Below are positions 1 to 11,278 of a DNA stretch of 64,000 bases, piece after piece. The notes beneath the pieces were generated by a model. The model did not search any database, had not been told where the DNA came from, and saw nothing but the letters and a program-made list of their open reading frames with translations. Both the position numbers and the translations under genes were made by a program. This stretch comes from Kitasatospora sp. A2-31 (lineage in GTDB: Bacteria > Actinomycetota > Actinomycetes > Streptomycetales > Streptomycetaceae): positions 1 to 64,000 of the forward strand of contig NZ_JAKNTA010000017.1 in NCBI RefSeq assembly GCF_022288725.1, read 5' to 3'. Within the stretch, counting starts at the first letter, position 1; each line of letters begins with the position of its first letter.

Positions 1-1131
1 CCCCCTGACGGGGCGGACCTCCACCGGCGCAGCAGCGGCCCACTGCTCCAGCTGCCGCTCGACCAGGGCGATCCGGGCCAGTCCGGGGCAGTTCTTCCGG
101 GCCCGTTGCAGGGCGACCCGCGCCTCGTCGAAGCGCCCGGTGGCGCCGAGCGCGGCGGCCAGCGAGCAGTCGGCCTCGGCTCGCCAGAACCGGGCGAAGT
201 ACATTCCGCGCTGCCCATGGCCGGCGGCAACAGCGTCGTCTAGCCGGTTCTCCAGACGGGCGAAGTCGATCGCGGCGGGGACGTTGCGGAGCACGGCCTT
301 CGGCGGACCGTTGAACTCACCCATGATGGTCATCAGCCGGGGCAGGTACCGGTCGGGCGGGAGCTCGCCGGCGTCCGCCGCCCCCACGATCGCGCTGCCG
401 ATGATCAGAGCGGCGTCGACGGCGTCGGCCTGCGAACCCGCCTGCGCCAGACAGCGGCGGCCCCGTTCCTCGGCGTCGGCGTAGCGGCCCTCAGCGAGCG
501 CCAGAACCGCCAGGTCGAAGTCCGGGTTGTCCTCGGGGGCCAGCTCCGGAGCCACGGCCCGCAGCTCGGCGATCCGCCCCTGCCAGAGGGCGACCCCGGC
601 CCGGATGTTGGCCTCGGAGCCGAGGGCCAGCGAGGACGGCCGGAAGGGCATCAGCAGGAGGATGCGGCCGGTTCCGGTCGTCCCGCGCAGCGATCGCAGG
701 ACCCGAGCGGCAGTCGCGCTGAGGATGCCCGCGCCCACCGGCCAGTACGCCGTGCCGCCCGTTGCCAGCCAGAGAGCCAATGCGCTCTGGAGACCGACGG
801 AGAGGGCGGTGCCGAGCCAGACCCGCAGGCGGGCCATCGGCGCCCGGGATATGCACCAGTTGACGTGCAGCGGGCCGGGGACCGCCCTGAGCTGGACGAG
901 CGATCGGCCGATCACGGCCTCGGCCACGATCCGGCCGTAGCCGAGGCTGACGAGGAAGACCACCTTGCTCTGCAGCCGGGCGGTCAGCAGCACCCAGAGT
1001 TGCGCCAGGACGGCCGAGAGCCCGTACCCCGCGAGGTAGAGCGTCGGGACGAGGCCGAGGTCGGCTCTCCCGGTCAGGAACAGCCCGGTCACCGACACGG
1101 CGGCGAGCAGCAGCCAGAGGAAGTTCTTCAC
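1..1131 (-). CDS. Membrane protein with TPR-like C-terminal part (3' end outside window)
   Basis: The frame is open without a stop from a GTG at 1131 down to the window edge (377 codons seen), so the C-terminus is missing. The N-terminus is hydrophobic (KNFLWLLLAAVSVTGLFL, then a second apolar stretch to about residue 45), with another apolar segment near residues 110-135 (LGTALSVGLQSALALWLATG). From about residue 190 the chain is alanine/arginine-rich and helical, with TPR-like units (LALAEGRYADAEERGRRCL; ALGATGRFDEARVALQRARK). I infer a membrane-anchored protein with a cytosolic repeat domain. I do not recognise a catalytic motif; a membrane-peptidase relative is possible but unproven. The start is uncertain because no clear Shine-Dalgarno precedes the GTG. 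Confidence 0.6.
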   Translation of the reverse strand, partial: MKNFLWLLLAAVSVTGLFLTGRADLGLVPTLYLAGYGLSAVLAQLWVLLTARLQSKVVFLVSLGYGRIVAEAVIGRSLVQLRAVPGPLHVNWCISRAPMARLRVWLGTALSVGLQSALALWLATGGTAYWPVGAGILSATAARVLRSLRGTTGTGRILLLMPFRPSSLALGSEANIRAGVALWQGRIAELRAVAPELAPEDNPDFDLAVLALAEGRYADAEERGRRCLAQAGSQADAVDAALIIGSAIVGAADAGELPPDRYLPRLMTIMGEFNGPPKAVLRNVPAAIDFARLENRLDDAVAAGHGQRGMYFARFWRAEADCSLAAALGATGRFDEARVALQRARKNCPGLARIALVERQLEQWAAAAPVEVRPVRG

Positions 1132-1387
1132 AGCCGGACAGGGTGACGGAAGGAGGCTTGCGGGTGAAAGGTGTGTGATCCAGCTGTGATCTTGGTCCCG
1201 CCCGGGGTCGCCGTTTCGGCCCACCTGGGTGGTTCCCCGTACGATAGGAGGAAGCCGTGGCATGTCCTGCCCGGCGGGTGGACCGGTAGTAGCAGGCGGA
1301 ACGGGCGGCGGCGATCAACAGGGATCGCCGGTCGGCGTCTCGCGGGCCGGGCGCCGCAACCCACGATTCCGGGAGAATCCGCTAGGC

Positions 1388-3292
<1,905 letters not shown>

Positions 3293-3324
3293 TCTCCGCC
3301 TTCCCGGGTCCTTTGGCCTGAAAC

Positions 3325-3364
3325 GATCGCCCCCCTTTCCAATGGGAAGGGGGGCGATCTTTTT
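3325..3364 (+). terminator. Rho-independent terminator after typA
   Basis: A 16-bp stem (3325-3340 with 3344-3359, one G:T pair) around a 3-nt AAT loop is followed by TTTTT at 3360-3364. It lies 32 nt after the typA stop. It is the only textbook hairpin-plus-U-run terminator noticed in the window. Confidence 0.93.
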
Positions 3365-3722
3365 CAACTACTCCAAGTTGTCGACGCGCGTATAAACGGA
3401 ATAGCGCTAACCGCGGTCGGGTGTCCGCTGAGCGAACACGGCAGTCCGTCATCCATGACGACTGTCCGTTTGGTACCTGTCTGAGTATGTCTCATATGTC
3501 CGATTTTCGAAACTTACCGACCGTTCATGTGACCTAATTGAGATCGGCAGTGTTCACTTTCGTGTCCGTGCGTGACGGATAGTGGGTGCAGTCAGGCTCG
3601 GGTCAAGGGTTAACGCGCAGGGGTGCGCGCCGAAACCACGAGCGCGGACGGCACAGCGGAAGCGGCGTCAGTCGCCCGAAGTGCTCTCCTCGTTGAAAAG
3701 TCGATTTCAGGAGGCATCCCCC
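3365..3722 (+). promoter_or_regulatory. AT-richer leader/promoter region of Opp cassette 1
   Basis: No gene is visible in these 358 nt. The base composition is less GC-rich than the flanks (for example CGTATAAACGGAATAG near 3388-3403), as expected of a regulated promoter. An inverted repeat CAACT-N6-AGTTG lies at 3365-3380. No -35/-10 pair stands out clearly enough to place. The Shine-Dalgarno AGGAGG at 3709-3714 sits 8 nt before the lipoprotein ATG at 3723 and fixes that start. Confidence 0.5.
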
Positions 3723-5357
3723 ATGCGCGGTGCAACCCAGACCAAGTGGCTCGTCGCGGCGACCGCGATCGCCCTCGCGGCGACCGCTTGCAGCACCAGC
3801 TCGAAGAGCAACGACAAGGCTTCCTCCGGCGGCGGCAGCATCGCCGTCCAGCTCGGCGAGCCGCAGCACGGTCTGGTTCCGCAGAACACCGCGGAGTCCG
3901 AGGGCACCGAGGTCGAGAACGCCCTCTTCGCCGGCCTGGTCGACTACGACTTCAAGACCAACGCCCCCAAGCTGCGCGTGGCCGAGTCGATCGAGACCAC
4001 GGACAGCAAGGTCTGGACGATCAAGATCAAGGACGGCTACACCTTCCACAACGGTGAGAAGGTCACCGCCAAGTCCTTCGTGGACGCCTGGAACTGGGGC
4101 GCCAACCAGGACAACGCCGCCGAGGGCCTGCCCTTCTACGCGAAGATCGAGGGTTCCGAGGAGCTGGCCCCGGGCAAGGACAAGAAGCCCACCGCCAAGG
4201 AGCTCAAGGGCCTGAAGGTCGTCGACGACAAGACCTTCACCGTCACCCTCGCCGCGCCGTTCTCGCAGTTCAAGACCATGCTCGGGTACAACCCGTTCTA
4301 CCCGCTGCCGCAGGCGTTCTTCGCCGACCCGAAGGCCTTCGGCGAGAAGCCGATCGGCAACGGCCCGTTCGAGATGGACGGCTCCTGGGAGCACAACAAG
4401 CAGATCAAGGTCAAGCGCTACGAGAACTTCCCGGCCTCGGACGGCAAGGCGAAGCTCCAGGGCGTCACCTTCAAGATCTACGACAACCTGGACACCGCGT
4501 ACAACGACCTGCGCGCCGACAACATCCAGGCCACCGACAAGCTCCCGATCTCGGCGATGGCCGGCGTCAAGGCCGAGTTCGGCGACCGCTACATCTACAA
4601 GCCGGAGTCGGGCGTCGGCTACATCGGCTTCCCGATCGCCACCAACCCGGCCGCCTACGGCAAGCCGGAGATCCGCAAGGCGATCTCGATGGCGATCGAC
4701 CGCGAGGCGATCACCAAGACCATCTTCTCGGGCACCCGCGTCCCGGCCGACGACTTCGTCAACCCGCTGATCCCGGGCTACCGCAAGGGCGCCATGGGCG
4801 ACGCGGCCAAGTACGACCCGGCCAAGGCCAAGGAGCTCTTCACCCAGGCCGGCGGTGTTCCGAACAACACCATCGAGCTGGGCTACAACGCCGACGGTGG
4901 CCACAAGGAGTGGATCGAGGCCGTCGGCAACCAGCTGAAGAAGAACCTCGGCGTCGAGGTCACCTTCAAGCCGTTCGAGAAGTTCGGCAAGATCCTGGAC
5001 GCGCTGGGCGACAAGCAGTACTCGGGCGCCTTCCGCATGGCGTGGTCGATGGACTACCCGTCGATCGAGGACTACCTGCGTCCGATCTTCTCCAAGGTCG
5101 CCATCGACAACGGCTCCAACTACGGCGGCTACGTCAACGAGAAGTTCGAGACCCTGCTCGACCAGGCCGACCAGGCCAAGACCGACGACGAGGCCCTGAA
5201 GCTGTACCAGCAGGCCGACGACGTCCTGATCCAGGACCTGCCGTACATCCCGGTGTACACCTACATGTCCTCCGCGGCCTACAGCAAGAAGATCAAGAAC
5301 TTCGACACCGATGCCCAGGGTCGCATGAACCTGGCTCAGGTCGAGCTCGCCGGCTGA
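3723..5357 (+). CDS. Oligopeptide ABC importer lipoprotein, family 5 solute-binding protein (cassette 1)
   Basis: A 544-residue extracytoplasmic peptide-binding lipoprotein that delivers peptides to the permease encoded next to it. The N-terminus has a twin-charged start, an apolar core and a lipid-attachment Cys at residue 23 (AATAC, a variant lipobox), then a Ser/Lys/Gly linker. The body is a typical SBP_bac_5 fold (LRVAESIETTD, WTIKIKDGYTFHNGE, FVDAWNWGANQDN, IRKAISMAIDREAIT, YNADGGHKEWIEAVG). It is closely similar to the cassette 3 lipoprotein (shared GEPQHGLVPQNTAESEG) and clearly different from cassette 2. The start is set by AGGAGG 8 nt upstream. In Streptomyces this neighbourhood contains bldK, so a role in peptide signalling as well as nutrition is possible (inference). 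Confidence 0.92.
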   Translation: MRGATQTKWLVAATAIALAATACSTSSKSNDKASSGGGSIAVQLGEPQHGLVPQNTAESEGTEVENALFAGLVDYDFKTNAPKLRVAESIETTDSKVWTIKIKDGYTFHNGEKVTAKSFVDAWNWGANQDNAAEGLPFYAKIEGSEELAPGKDKKPTAKELKGLKVVDDKTFTVTLAAPFSQFKTMLGYNPFYPLPQAFFADPKAFGEKPIGNGPFEMDGSWEHNKQIKVKRYENFPASDGKAKLQGVTFKIYDNLDTAYNDLRADNIQATDKLPISAMAGVKAEFGDRYIYKPESGVGYIGFPIATNPAAYGKPEIRKAISMAIDREAITKTIFSGTRVPADDFVNPLIPGYRKGAMGDAAKYDPAKAKELFTQAGGVPNNTIELGYNADGGHKEWIEAVGNQLKKNLGVEVTFKPFEKFGKILDALGDKQYSGAFRMAWSMDYPSIEDYLRPIFSKVAIDNGSNYGGYVNEKFETLLDQADQAKTDDEALKLYQQADDVLIQDLPYIPVYTYMSSAAYSKKIKNFDTDAQGRMNLAQVELAG

Positions 5358-5446
5358 TCTGGTAGTCAGACGAACGGGGGCGGGCGGACCGGACTACAGT
5401 CCGAGTCCTCCCGCCTCCCTTCCTTGTCCGAAAGTATGGAGGTCTG

Positions 5447-6391
5447 ATGGGCCGCTATGTGATCCGCCGACTGATACAGGCGATCCCTGTCCTCATCGGT
5501 GCGACGTTGTTGATCTACGCCCTGGTCCACTACCTGCCGGGGGACCCGGTTCAGGCGCTGGCCGGCGAGAAGCGAGCCGACCCGATCGTGGCGGAGATGA
5601 TCCGCCAGAAGTACCACCTGAACGACCCGTTCATCGTTCAGTACTGGAACTACATCTCCGGCGTCTTCCAGGGCGACCTGGGTGAGAGCCTGACCGGTCG
5701 CTCGGTGAGCGAAATGATCGGCGACGCCTTCCCGTACACCGTGAACCTCGCCCTGGTGGCCTTCGTCATCGAGGCGGTCATCGGTGTGGCGGCCGGTGTC
5801 ATGGCGGCCCTGCGCAAGGGCAAGTTCCTGGACCAGCTGGTCCTCATCAGCACGCTGCTGGTGATCTCGATCCCGGTCTTCGTCACCGGCTTCATGCTCC
5901 AGCTGCTGCTCGGCGTCAAGCTGAAGAACGACTACGGTTTCGACTTCTTCTCGGTCTCGTTCAACGAGGACGACGGCATCCGCGCGTACCTGCTGCCGGC
6001 CTTCGTGCTGGCCTCGATGTCGCTGGCCTACGTCGCCCGCCTGACCCGCACCAGCCTGATGGAGACCATGCGCGCGGACTACGTCCGCACCGCGGTCGCC
6101 AAGGGTCTGAAGCGCCGTCGGGTGATCGGGCGTCACGCCCTGCGCAACGCGCTGATCCCGATCGTCACCTTCCTCGGCGCCGACCTCGGTGGCCTGATGG
6201 GTGGCGCGGTGATCACCGAGAGGATCTTCAACATGCACGGCATCGGCGGTCTGCTCGCCCAGTCCGTGTACCAGAAGCAGGGCACGGTCATCGTCGGCGT
6301 CGTCACGCTGCTCGTGATGATCTACCTGGTCACCACCCTGCTCGTGGACCTGCTGTACGCCGTGCTCGACCCGAGGATCCGCTATGAGTGA
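5447..6391 (+). CDS. Oligopeptide ABC importer permease, OppB/DppB type (cassette 1)
   Basis: A 314-residue inner-membrane permease with six predicted membrane segments. The N-terminal GRYVIRRLIQAIPVLIGATL and LPGDPV are typical of DppB. The coupling (EAA) loop that contacts the ATPase is ADYVRTAVAKGLKRRRVIG with RNALIPIVTFLG after it. GGAGGT at 5438-5443 supports the ATG at 5447. The gene starts 89 nt after the lipoprotein stop. Its stop overlaps the ATG of the next permease by 8 nt (ATGAGTGA), so the two are probably translationally coupled. Confidence 0.95.
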   Translation: MGRYVIRRLIQAIPVLIGATLLIYALVHYLPGDPVQALAGEKRADPIVAEMIRQKYHLNDPFIVQYWNYISGVFQGDLGESLTGRSVSEMIGDAFPYTVNLALVAFVIEAVIGVAAGVMAALRKGKFLDQLVLISTLLVISIPVFVTGFMLQLLLGVKLKNDYGFDFFSVSFNEDDGIRAYLLPAFVLASMSLAYVARLTRTSLMETMRADYVRTAVAKGLKRRRVIGRHALRNALIPIVTFLGADLGGLMGGAVITERIFNMHGIGGLLAQSVYQKQGTVIVGVVTLLVMIYLVTTLLVDLLYAVLDPRIRYE

Positions 6392-7325
6392 CACCATCAC
6401 CAAGGGCCCCGAGGCCCAGCCCGAGGACAACACCTCGAAGACCGCCCCGGAGAAGAAGCAGAAGCCCGAGCGCGTCGCGAGCCTCTGGTCGGACGCCCTG
6501 TACGACCTGCGCCGCAACCCGATCTTCGTCATCGGTGCCGTGCTGGTCACCTTCCTGGTGGTCCTGTCGATCGTGCCGCAGTGGTTCACCGACGGCAGCC
6601 CGTTCGACGGTGGCGCCTGCGACCTGGCCAACTCCCTGAAGCGGCCGGACGCCGAGCACTGGTTCGGCTACGACGTCCAGGGTTGCGACATCTACACCCG
6701 CACGGTGTGGGGCGCCCGCAACTCGATCATCGTCGGCATCCTGACCACCGTGATGGTCACCGTGGCCGGCTCCCTGCTCGGCCTGCTGGCCGGCTGGAAG
6801 GGCGGGATCATCGACTCGATCCTGTCCCGCTTCACGGAGATCTTCTTCTCGATCCCGCTCCTGCTCGGCGGCATGCTGATCATGTCGATGTGGGGCGAGG
6901 GCAACGCCGTCTCCGTGTCGGTCGTCATGGCCGTCCTCGGCTGGCCGCAGATCTTCCGCATCATGCGCGCCTCCGTGCTCTCCAACAAGAACAACGACTA
7001 CGTGATGGCGGCCCGTGCGCTGGGCGCCGGCAGCGGCCGGATCACCTTCCGGCACATCCTGCCGAACGCCATCGCGCCGGTCATCGTCGTGGCCGCGATC
7101 TCCCTGGGCGTCTACATCGGCGCCGAGGCCGCCCTGTCGTACCTCGGCATCGGCGTGCAGCCGCCGCAGATCTCCTGGGGTCTGATGATCAGCGACGCGT
7201 CGGTCCGCTTCCTGAACGCGCCGCACGTGCTGCTCTTCCCGTCGGCCGCGCTGAGCATCACCGTGCTGGCCTTCATCATGCTCGGCGACGCGGTCCGCGA
7301 CGCCCTCGACCCGAAGCTCCGCTGA
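6384..7325 (+). CDS. Oligopeptide ABC importer permease, OppC/DppC type (cassette 1)
   Basis: The second permease half, 313 residues. A hydrophilic N-terminal tail (about 30 residues) precedes SLWSDALYDLRRNPIFVIGAVL, the usual OppC_N start. Five further apolar segments follow, with the EAA loop ALGAGSGRITFRHILPNAIAPVI. The segment DLANSLKRPDAEHWFGYDVQGCD is the conserved periplasmic region of DppC. It overlaps the upstream permease by 8 nt and is followed by the ATPase gene after 19 nt. With the OppB partner it forms the heterodimeric pore. Confidence 0.95.
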   Translation: MSDTITKGPEAQPEDNTSKTAPEKKQKPERVASLWSDALYDLRRNPIFVIGAVLVTFLVVLSIVPQWFTDGSPFDGGACDLANSLKRPDAEHWFGYDVQGCDIYTRTVWGARNSIIVGILTTVMVTVAGSLLGLLAGWKGGIIDSILSRFTEIFFSIPLLLGGMLIMSMWGEGNAVSVSVVMAVLGWPQIFRIMRASVLSNKNNDYVMAARALGAGSGRITFRHILPNAIAPVIVVAAISLGVYIGAEAALSYLGIGVQPPQISWGLMISDASVRFLNAPHVLLFPSAALSITVLAFIMLGDAVRDALDPKLR

Positions 7326-7344
7326 GAGAAGAGGTGACGACCCG

Positions 7345-8394
7345 ATGACCACCGTGATCGAGAAGAACCAGAAGAGCGGCCGCCTTGAGGTTGGCACCCC
7401 GCTGCTGGAGGTCCGCGACCTCCACGTGGAGTTCCACACTCGGGACGGCGTCGCGAAGGCCGTGAACGGCGTCAACTACTCCGTGGCCGCCGGTGAGACC
7501 CTGGCGGTGCTCGGCGAGTCCGGCTCCGGCAAGTCGGTGACCGCCCAGACCATCATGGGCATCCTCGACATGCCGCCCGGCAAGATCAGCCAGGGCCAGA
7601 TCCTCTTCCGCGGCGAGGACATGCTCGCCATGAAGGAGGAGCAGCGCCGGCAGATCCGTGGCCAGAAGATCGCGATGATCTTCCAGGACGCGCTCTCCTC
7701 GCTGAACCCGGTGATGACCGTCGGTGCCCAGCTCGGCGAGATGTTCCGGGTGCACCGCGGCGCTTCCCGGAAGGAGGCGCGGGACAAGGCCATCGAGCTG
7801 ATGGAGCGGGTGCGCATCCCCGCGGCCAAGCAGCGCGTGGGTGACTACCCGCACCAGTTCTCCGGCGGTATGCGCCAGCGCATCATGATCGCGATGGCGC
7901 TCTCCATGGAGCCCGACCTGATCATCGCCGACGAGCCCACCACCGCCCTGGACGTGACCGTCCAGGCGCAGGTGATGGACCTGCTGGCGGAGCTGCAGGC
8001 CGAGTACAACATGGGCCTGATCCTGATCACCCACGACCTCGGCGTGGTCGCCGACGTCGCGGACAAGATCGCCGTCATGTACGCGGGCCGGATCGTCGAG
8101 ACCGCCCCGGTGCACGAGCTGTACTCCAACCCCGCGCACCCCTACACCAAGGGCCTGCTCCGCTCCATCCCGCGCCTGGACCAGAAGGGCCAGGAGCTCT
8201 ACGCGATCAAGGGCCTCCCCCCGAACCTGCTGAAGGTCCCGGCCGGCTGCGCGTTCAACCCCCGCTGTGACGTCGCCACCGACCTGTGCCGCTCGGAGAT
8301 CCCGAAGCTGCACCAGGTGACCGACAAGGACGGCAAGGAGCTCACCGGCCGCCGCAGCGCGTGCCACCTCTGGAAGGAGACCCTCCATGGCTGA
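7345..8394 (+). CDS. Oligopeptide ABC importer ATPase, OppD/DppD type (cassette 1)
   Basis: A 349-residue ATPase that powers the importer. Walker A GESGSGKS has its lysine at residue 63. The signature FSGGMRQR and Walker B LIIADEP with TTALDVT follow, then the H-loop ITHDLGVV. The C-terminal oligopeptide-transporter extension carries spaced cysteines (CAFNPRCDVATDLC). GAGG upstream supports the ATG at 7345. The last codons (WKETLHG) carry the AAGGAGA Shine-Dalgarno of the next gene, and the two genes overlap by 8 nt (ATGGCTGA). Long stretches are almost identical in DNA to the cassette 2 and 3 copies. Confidence 0.95.
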   Translation: MTTVIEKNQKSGRLEVGTPLLEVRDLHVEFHTRDGVAKAVNGVNYSVAAGETLAVLGESGSGKSVTAQTIMGILDMPPGKISQGQILFRGEDMLAMKEEQRRQIRGQKIAMIFQDALSSLNPVMTVGAQLGEMFRVHRGASRKEARDKAIELMERVRIPAAKQRVGDYPHQFSGGMRQRIMIAMALSMEPDLIIADEPTTALDVTVQAQVMDLLAELQAEYNMGLILITHDLGVVADVADKIAVMYAGRIVETAPVHELYSNPAHPYTKGLLRSIPRLDQKGQELYAIKGLPPNLLKVPAGCAFNPRCDVATDLCRSEIPKLHQVTDKDGKELTGRRSACHLWKETLHG

Positions 8395-9406
8395 GCCCAT
8401 CCTGGAGGTCAAGGACCTGGTCAAGCACTACCCGCTGACCCAGGGCATCCTCTTCAAGAAGCAGGTCGGCGCGGTCAAGGCGGTCGACGGCGTCTCGTTC
8501 GACCTGATGAAGGGCGAGACGCTCGGCATCGTCGGCGAGTCCGGCTGTGGCAAGTCCACGCTGGCCAAGGTGCTGATGAACCTGGAGCGGGCCACCTCCG
8601 GCCAGGTCCTGTTCAAGGGCGAGGACATCTCCAAGCTGTCCGGCGCGGCCCTCAAGGCCGTCCGCCGGAACATCCAGATGGTGTTCCAGGACCCGTACAC
8701 CTCGCTGAACCCGCGCATGACGGTCGGCGACATCATCGGGGAGCCGTTCGAGATCCACCCCGAGGTGGCGCCGAAGGGCGACCGTCGCAAGGCGGTCCAG
8801 GACCTGCTGGACGTCGTCGGTCTGAACCCGGAGTACATCAACCGGTACCCGCACCAGTTCTCCGGCGGCCAGCGCCAGCGCATCGGCATCGCCCGCGGTC
8901 TCGCGCTCAAGCCCGAGATCATCATCTGTGACGAGCCGGTCTCCGCCCTGGACGTGTCCGTCCAGGCGCAGGTCATCAACCTGCTGGAGCAGCTGCAGAG
9001 CGACTTCGAGCTCTCCTACATGTTCATCGCGCACGACCTCTCCATCGTCCGGCACATCTCCGACCGCGTCGGCGTGATGTACCTCGGCAAGATGGTCGAG
9101 ATCGGCACCGACGAGGAGATCTACGACAACGCCACCCACCCGTACACCCAGGCGCTGCTCTCCGCGGTGCCGGTGCCGGACCCGGGTGCGCGCGAGAGCC
9201 GCGACCGGATCATCCTGACCGGCGACATCCCCTCGCCGGCCAACCCGCCGTCCGGCTGCCGCTTCCGCACCCGCTGCTGGAAGGCGGAGGAGCGCTGCAG
9301 CACCGAGGTCCCGCTGCTCGCGGTGCCCGAGGTGCTGACCGGTGCGGCCAAGCACCAGTCGGCGTGCCACTTCGCCGAGGTCCGGGAGACGGCCGCCGCC
9401 GTCTGA
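8387..9406 (+). CDS. Oligopeptide ABC importer ATPase, OppF/DppF type (cassette 1)
   Basis: The second ATPase subunit, 339 residues. Walker A GESGCGKST has its lysine at residue 56. The signature FSGGQRQR, Walker B IIICDEPVSALDVS and switch His (IAHDLSIV) follow. The C-terminal Cys-containing extension (CRFRTRCWKAEERC) is typical of DppF. It pairs with the upstream D subunit as an ATPase heterodimer. It closes cassette 1, with a perfect hairpin 16 nt after the stop. Confidence 0.95.
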   Translation: MAEPILEVKDLVKHYPLTQGILFKKQVGAVKAVDGVSFDLMKGETLGIVGESGCGKSTLAKVLMNLERATSGQVLFKGEDISKLSGAALKAVRRNIQMVFQDPYTSLNPRMTVGDIIGEPFEIHPEVAPKGDRRKAVQDLLDVVGLNPEYINRYPHQFSGGQRQRIGIARGLALKPEIIICDEPVSALDVSVQAQVINLLEQLQSDFELSYMFIAHDLSIVRHISDRVGVMYLGKMVEIGTDEEIYDNATHPYTQALLSAVPVPDPGARESRDRIILTGDIPSPANPPSGCRFRTRCWKAEERCSTEVPLLAVPEVLTGAAKHQSACHFAEVRETAAAV

Positions 9407-9422
9407 TCCCCGAGGCGTCACC

Positions 9423-9460
9423 CGGAAGGGCCCGCGGCTTTCGAGCCGCGGGCCCTTCCG
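9423..9460 (+). terminator. Hairpin terminator after cassette 1
   Basis: A perfect 17-bp GC-rich stem (9423-9439 with 9444-9460) closed by a TTCG tetraloop. There is no U-run, as is usual in streptomycetes. It separates cassette 1 from the cassette 2 lipoprotein gene, which starts 121 nt later. Confidence 0.85.
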
Positions 9461-9581
9461 GCGTTCCGTCAACCCGGGAGGGCAGGCGCCTGCACCCGTC
9501 CGGGGGTACCCGGCTCGCGCCGCCGCGAGGCCGCGCTTCTCATGGGGTGTGATGCGACACACACCTTGAGGAGGGACCTCC

Positions 9582-11201
9582 ATGCCCGCAGCCACCCGCG
9601 CTCGATGGGTCCTCGCCGGTGCGACATCCGTGGCCCTGGTGGCCAGCGGGTGCAGCAGCGGCGGAGGCGGCAGCAGCTCGTCGGACAGCAACAAGACCTT
9701 CAGCTACCAGAGCAGCGAGCCGCAGAACCCGCTGCAGCCGGCCAACGCGAACGAGACCGGTGGCGGTCGCATCATCCAGAACCTCTTCAAGGGCCTCGTC
9801 GACTACGACCCGAGCAACGCCAAGCTGCGCATGCAGGTCGCCGAGAGCATCGACACCAGTGACTCGCAGACCTTCAACGTCACCCTGAAGTCCGGCTGGA
9901 CCTTCCACGACGGCTCCCCGGTCAAGAGCAGCAGCTTCGTCGACGCCTGGAACTGGGGCGCGACGTCCACCAACAACCAGATCAACAGCTCCTGGTTCTC
10001 GGACATCGAGGGTTACAAGGACGTCCACCCGGAGAGCGGCCAGCCGACCGCCACCAAGATGTCCGGGCTGACCGTCGTCGACGACACGCACTTCACGATC
10101 AAGCTGAGCGGCAAGGTCTCGTACTTCGAGTACAAGCTCGGCTACATCGCCTTCTCCCCGCTGCCGGCCGGCTTCTTCAACGACCCGGCCGGGTACGGGC
10201 AGAAGCCGGTGGGCAACGGCCCCTACCAGTTCGTCAGCTGGGACCACAACCAGCAGGTGGTCACCAAGACCTACCCGAACTACCAGGGCGTGGACAAGCC
10301 GAAGAACGGCGGCGTCGTCTTCAAGATGTACAGCACCGCCGAGGCCGCCTACGCGGACCTGCAGTCCAACAACCTGGACGTGATGGACCAGGTGCCGCCC
10401 TCCGCCCTGGCCACCTACAAGAACGACCTGGGCGACCGCGCGATCGACTCCCCGCAGGGCGCCATCCAGAACCTCGGCTTCACGCTGTACCAGTCGGACT
10501 GGGCCGCGCCGGAGAAGGCCCTCGTCCGCCAGGGCATCTCGATGGCCATCGACCGCGACACCATCACCAAGACGGTGCTCCAGGGCTCGCGCGCGCCCGC
10601 CAGCGCCTGGGTCGCGGACGGCGTCGAGGGTTACAAGTCGGGCCAGTGCGGGGACTTCTGCACGTTCAACCCGGACAAGGCGAAGCAGCTGATCACCCAG
10701 GGCGGTGGCGTCCCGAACAACAAGCTGACGATCACCTACAACGCCGACGGCGGCCACAAGGAGTGGGTCGACGCGGTCTGCAACTCGATCCGGCAGAGCA
10801 CCGGGGTGGAGTGCGTCGGCGACCCGAAGCCCGACTTCAAGACCGCCCGCGCGGCGATCACCGGGCACCAGATCGACGGCATGTTCCGCACCGGCTGGGT
10901 GCAGGACTACCCGCTGAACGCCAACTTCCTCGCCGACGTGTACCGGACCGGCGCCGCGTCCAACGACTTCGGCTACAGCAACCCGCAGTTCGACCAGCTG
11001 GCCACCCAGGCGGACCAGGCGGACAGCGTCCAGGGCTCGGTGACCGGCTACCAGCAGGCGGAGGCGGTGCTGGGCAGCGGCATGCCGGCCATCCCGCTCT
11101 GGTACTACCGCACCAACTCGGGCTACTCCAACAACGTCCAGAACGTCAGCTTCGACTCCTTCGGAAACCCGGCCTGGACCCAGGTCGAGGTCAAGGGCTG
11201 A
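9582..11201 (+). CDS. Oligopeptide ABC importer lipoprotein, family 5 solute-binding protein (cassette 2)
   Basis: A 539-residue peptide-binding lipoprotein. The signal sequence ends at LVASGC (Cys24), followed by a Ser/Gly linker. It shares the SBP_bac_5 framework with the other cassettes (WTFHDGSPV, FVDAWNWGAT, RQGISMAIDRDTIT, YNADGGHKEWVDAVC). The binding regions differ (SEPQNPLQPANANETGGG in place of GEPQHGLVPQNTAESEG), and it has two extra cysteine pairs (CGDFC near residue 357; C near 398 and 407), so ligand specificity is probably different. AGGAGGGA sits just before the ATG. Between this gene and its permease lie 167 nt with three successive hairpins, unlike the other two cassettes. 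Confidence 0.92.
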   Translation: MPAATRARWVLAGATSVALVASGCSSGGGGSSSSDSNKTFSYQSSEPQNPLQPANANETGGGRIIQNLFKGLVDYDPSNAKLRMQVAESIDTSDSQTFNVTLKSGWTFHDGSPVKSSSFVDAWNWGATSTNNQINSSWFSDIEGYKDVHPESGQPTATKMSGLTVVDDTHFTIKLSGKVSYFEYKLGYIAFSPLPAGFFNDPAGYGQKPVGNGPYQFVSWDHNQQVVTKTYPNYQGVDKPKNGGVVFKMYSTAEAAYADLQSNNLDVMDQVPPSALATYKNDLGDRAIDSPQGAIQNLGFTLYQSDWAAPEKALVRQGISMAIDRDTITKTVLQGSRAPASAWVADGVEGYKSGQCGDFCTFNPDKAKQLITQGGGVPNNKLTITYNADGGHKEWVDAVCNSIRQSTGVECVGDPKPDFKTARAAITGHQIDGMFRTGWVQDYPLNANFLADVYRTGAASNDFGYSNPQFDQLATQADQADSVQGSVTGYQQAEAVLGSGMPAIPLWYYRTNSGYSNNVQNVSFDSFGNPAWTQVEVKG

Positions 11202-11203
11202 TT

Positions 11204-11265
11204 CCCTCCTCGCCCGCCATCGGGCAGGAGGGGCCCACCCCTCGCCCGGCATCGGGCAGGAGGGG
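11204..11265 (+). repeat. Two tandem copies of a hairpin-forming repeat
   Basis: Two near-identical units, each reading roughly CCTCGCCC-GNCATCGGGC-AGGAGGGGCCCA, lie at about 11206-11236 and 11239-11269. Each folds on itself: CCCTCCTCGCCCG pairs with CGGGCAGGAGGG around CCAT (11204-11232), and CCCCTCGCCCG pairs with CGGGC..GAGGGG around GCAT (11238-11265). They begin 2-3 nt after the lipoprotein stop. Confidence 0.8.
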
Positions 11266-11278
11266 CCCAAACCCGGCC

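Noticed and set aside
1229..1387. Upstream 53-codon extension of typA
   Set aside because: TypA proteins begin at the MPTRNDIRN-type start just before the G1 loop; the extension is Gly/Arg-rich and a ribosome site precedes the ATG at 1388.
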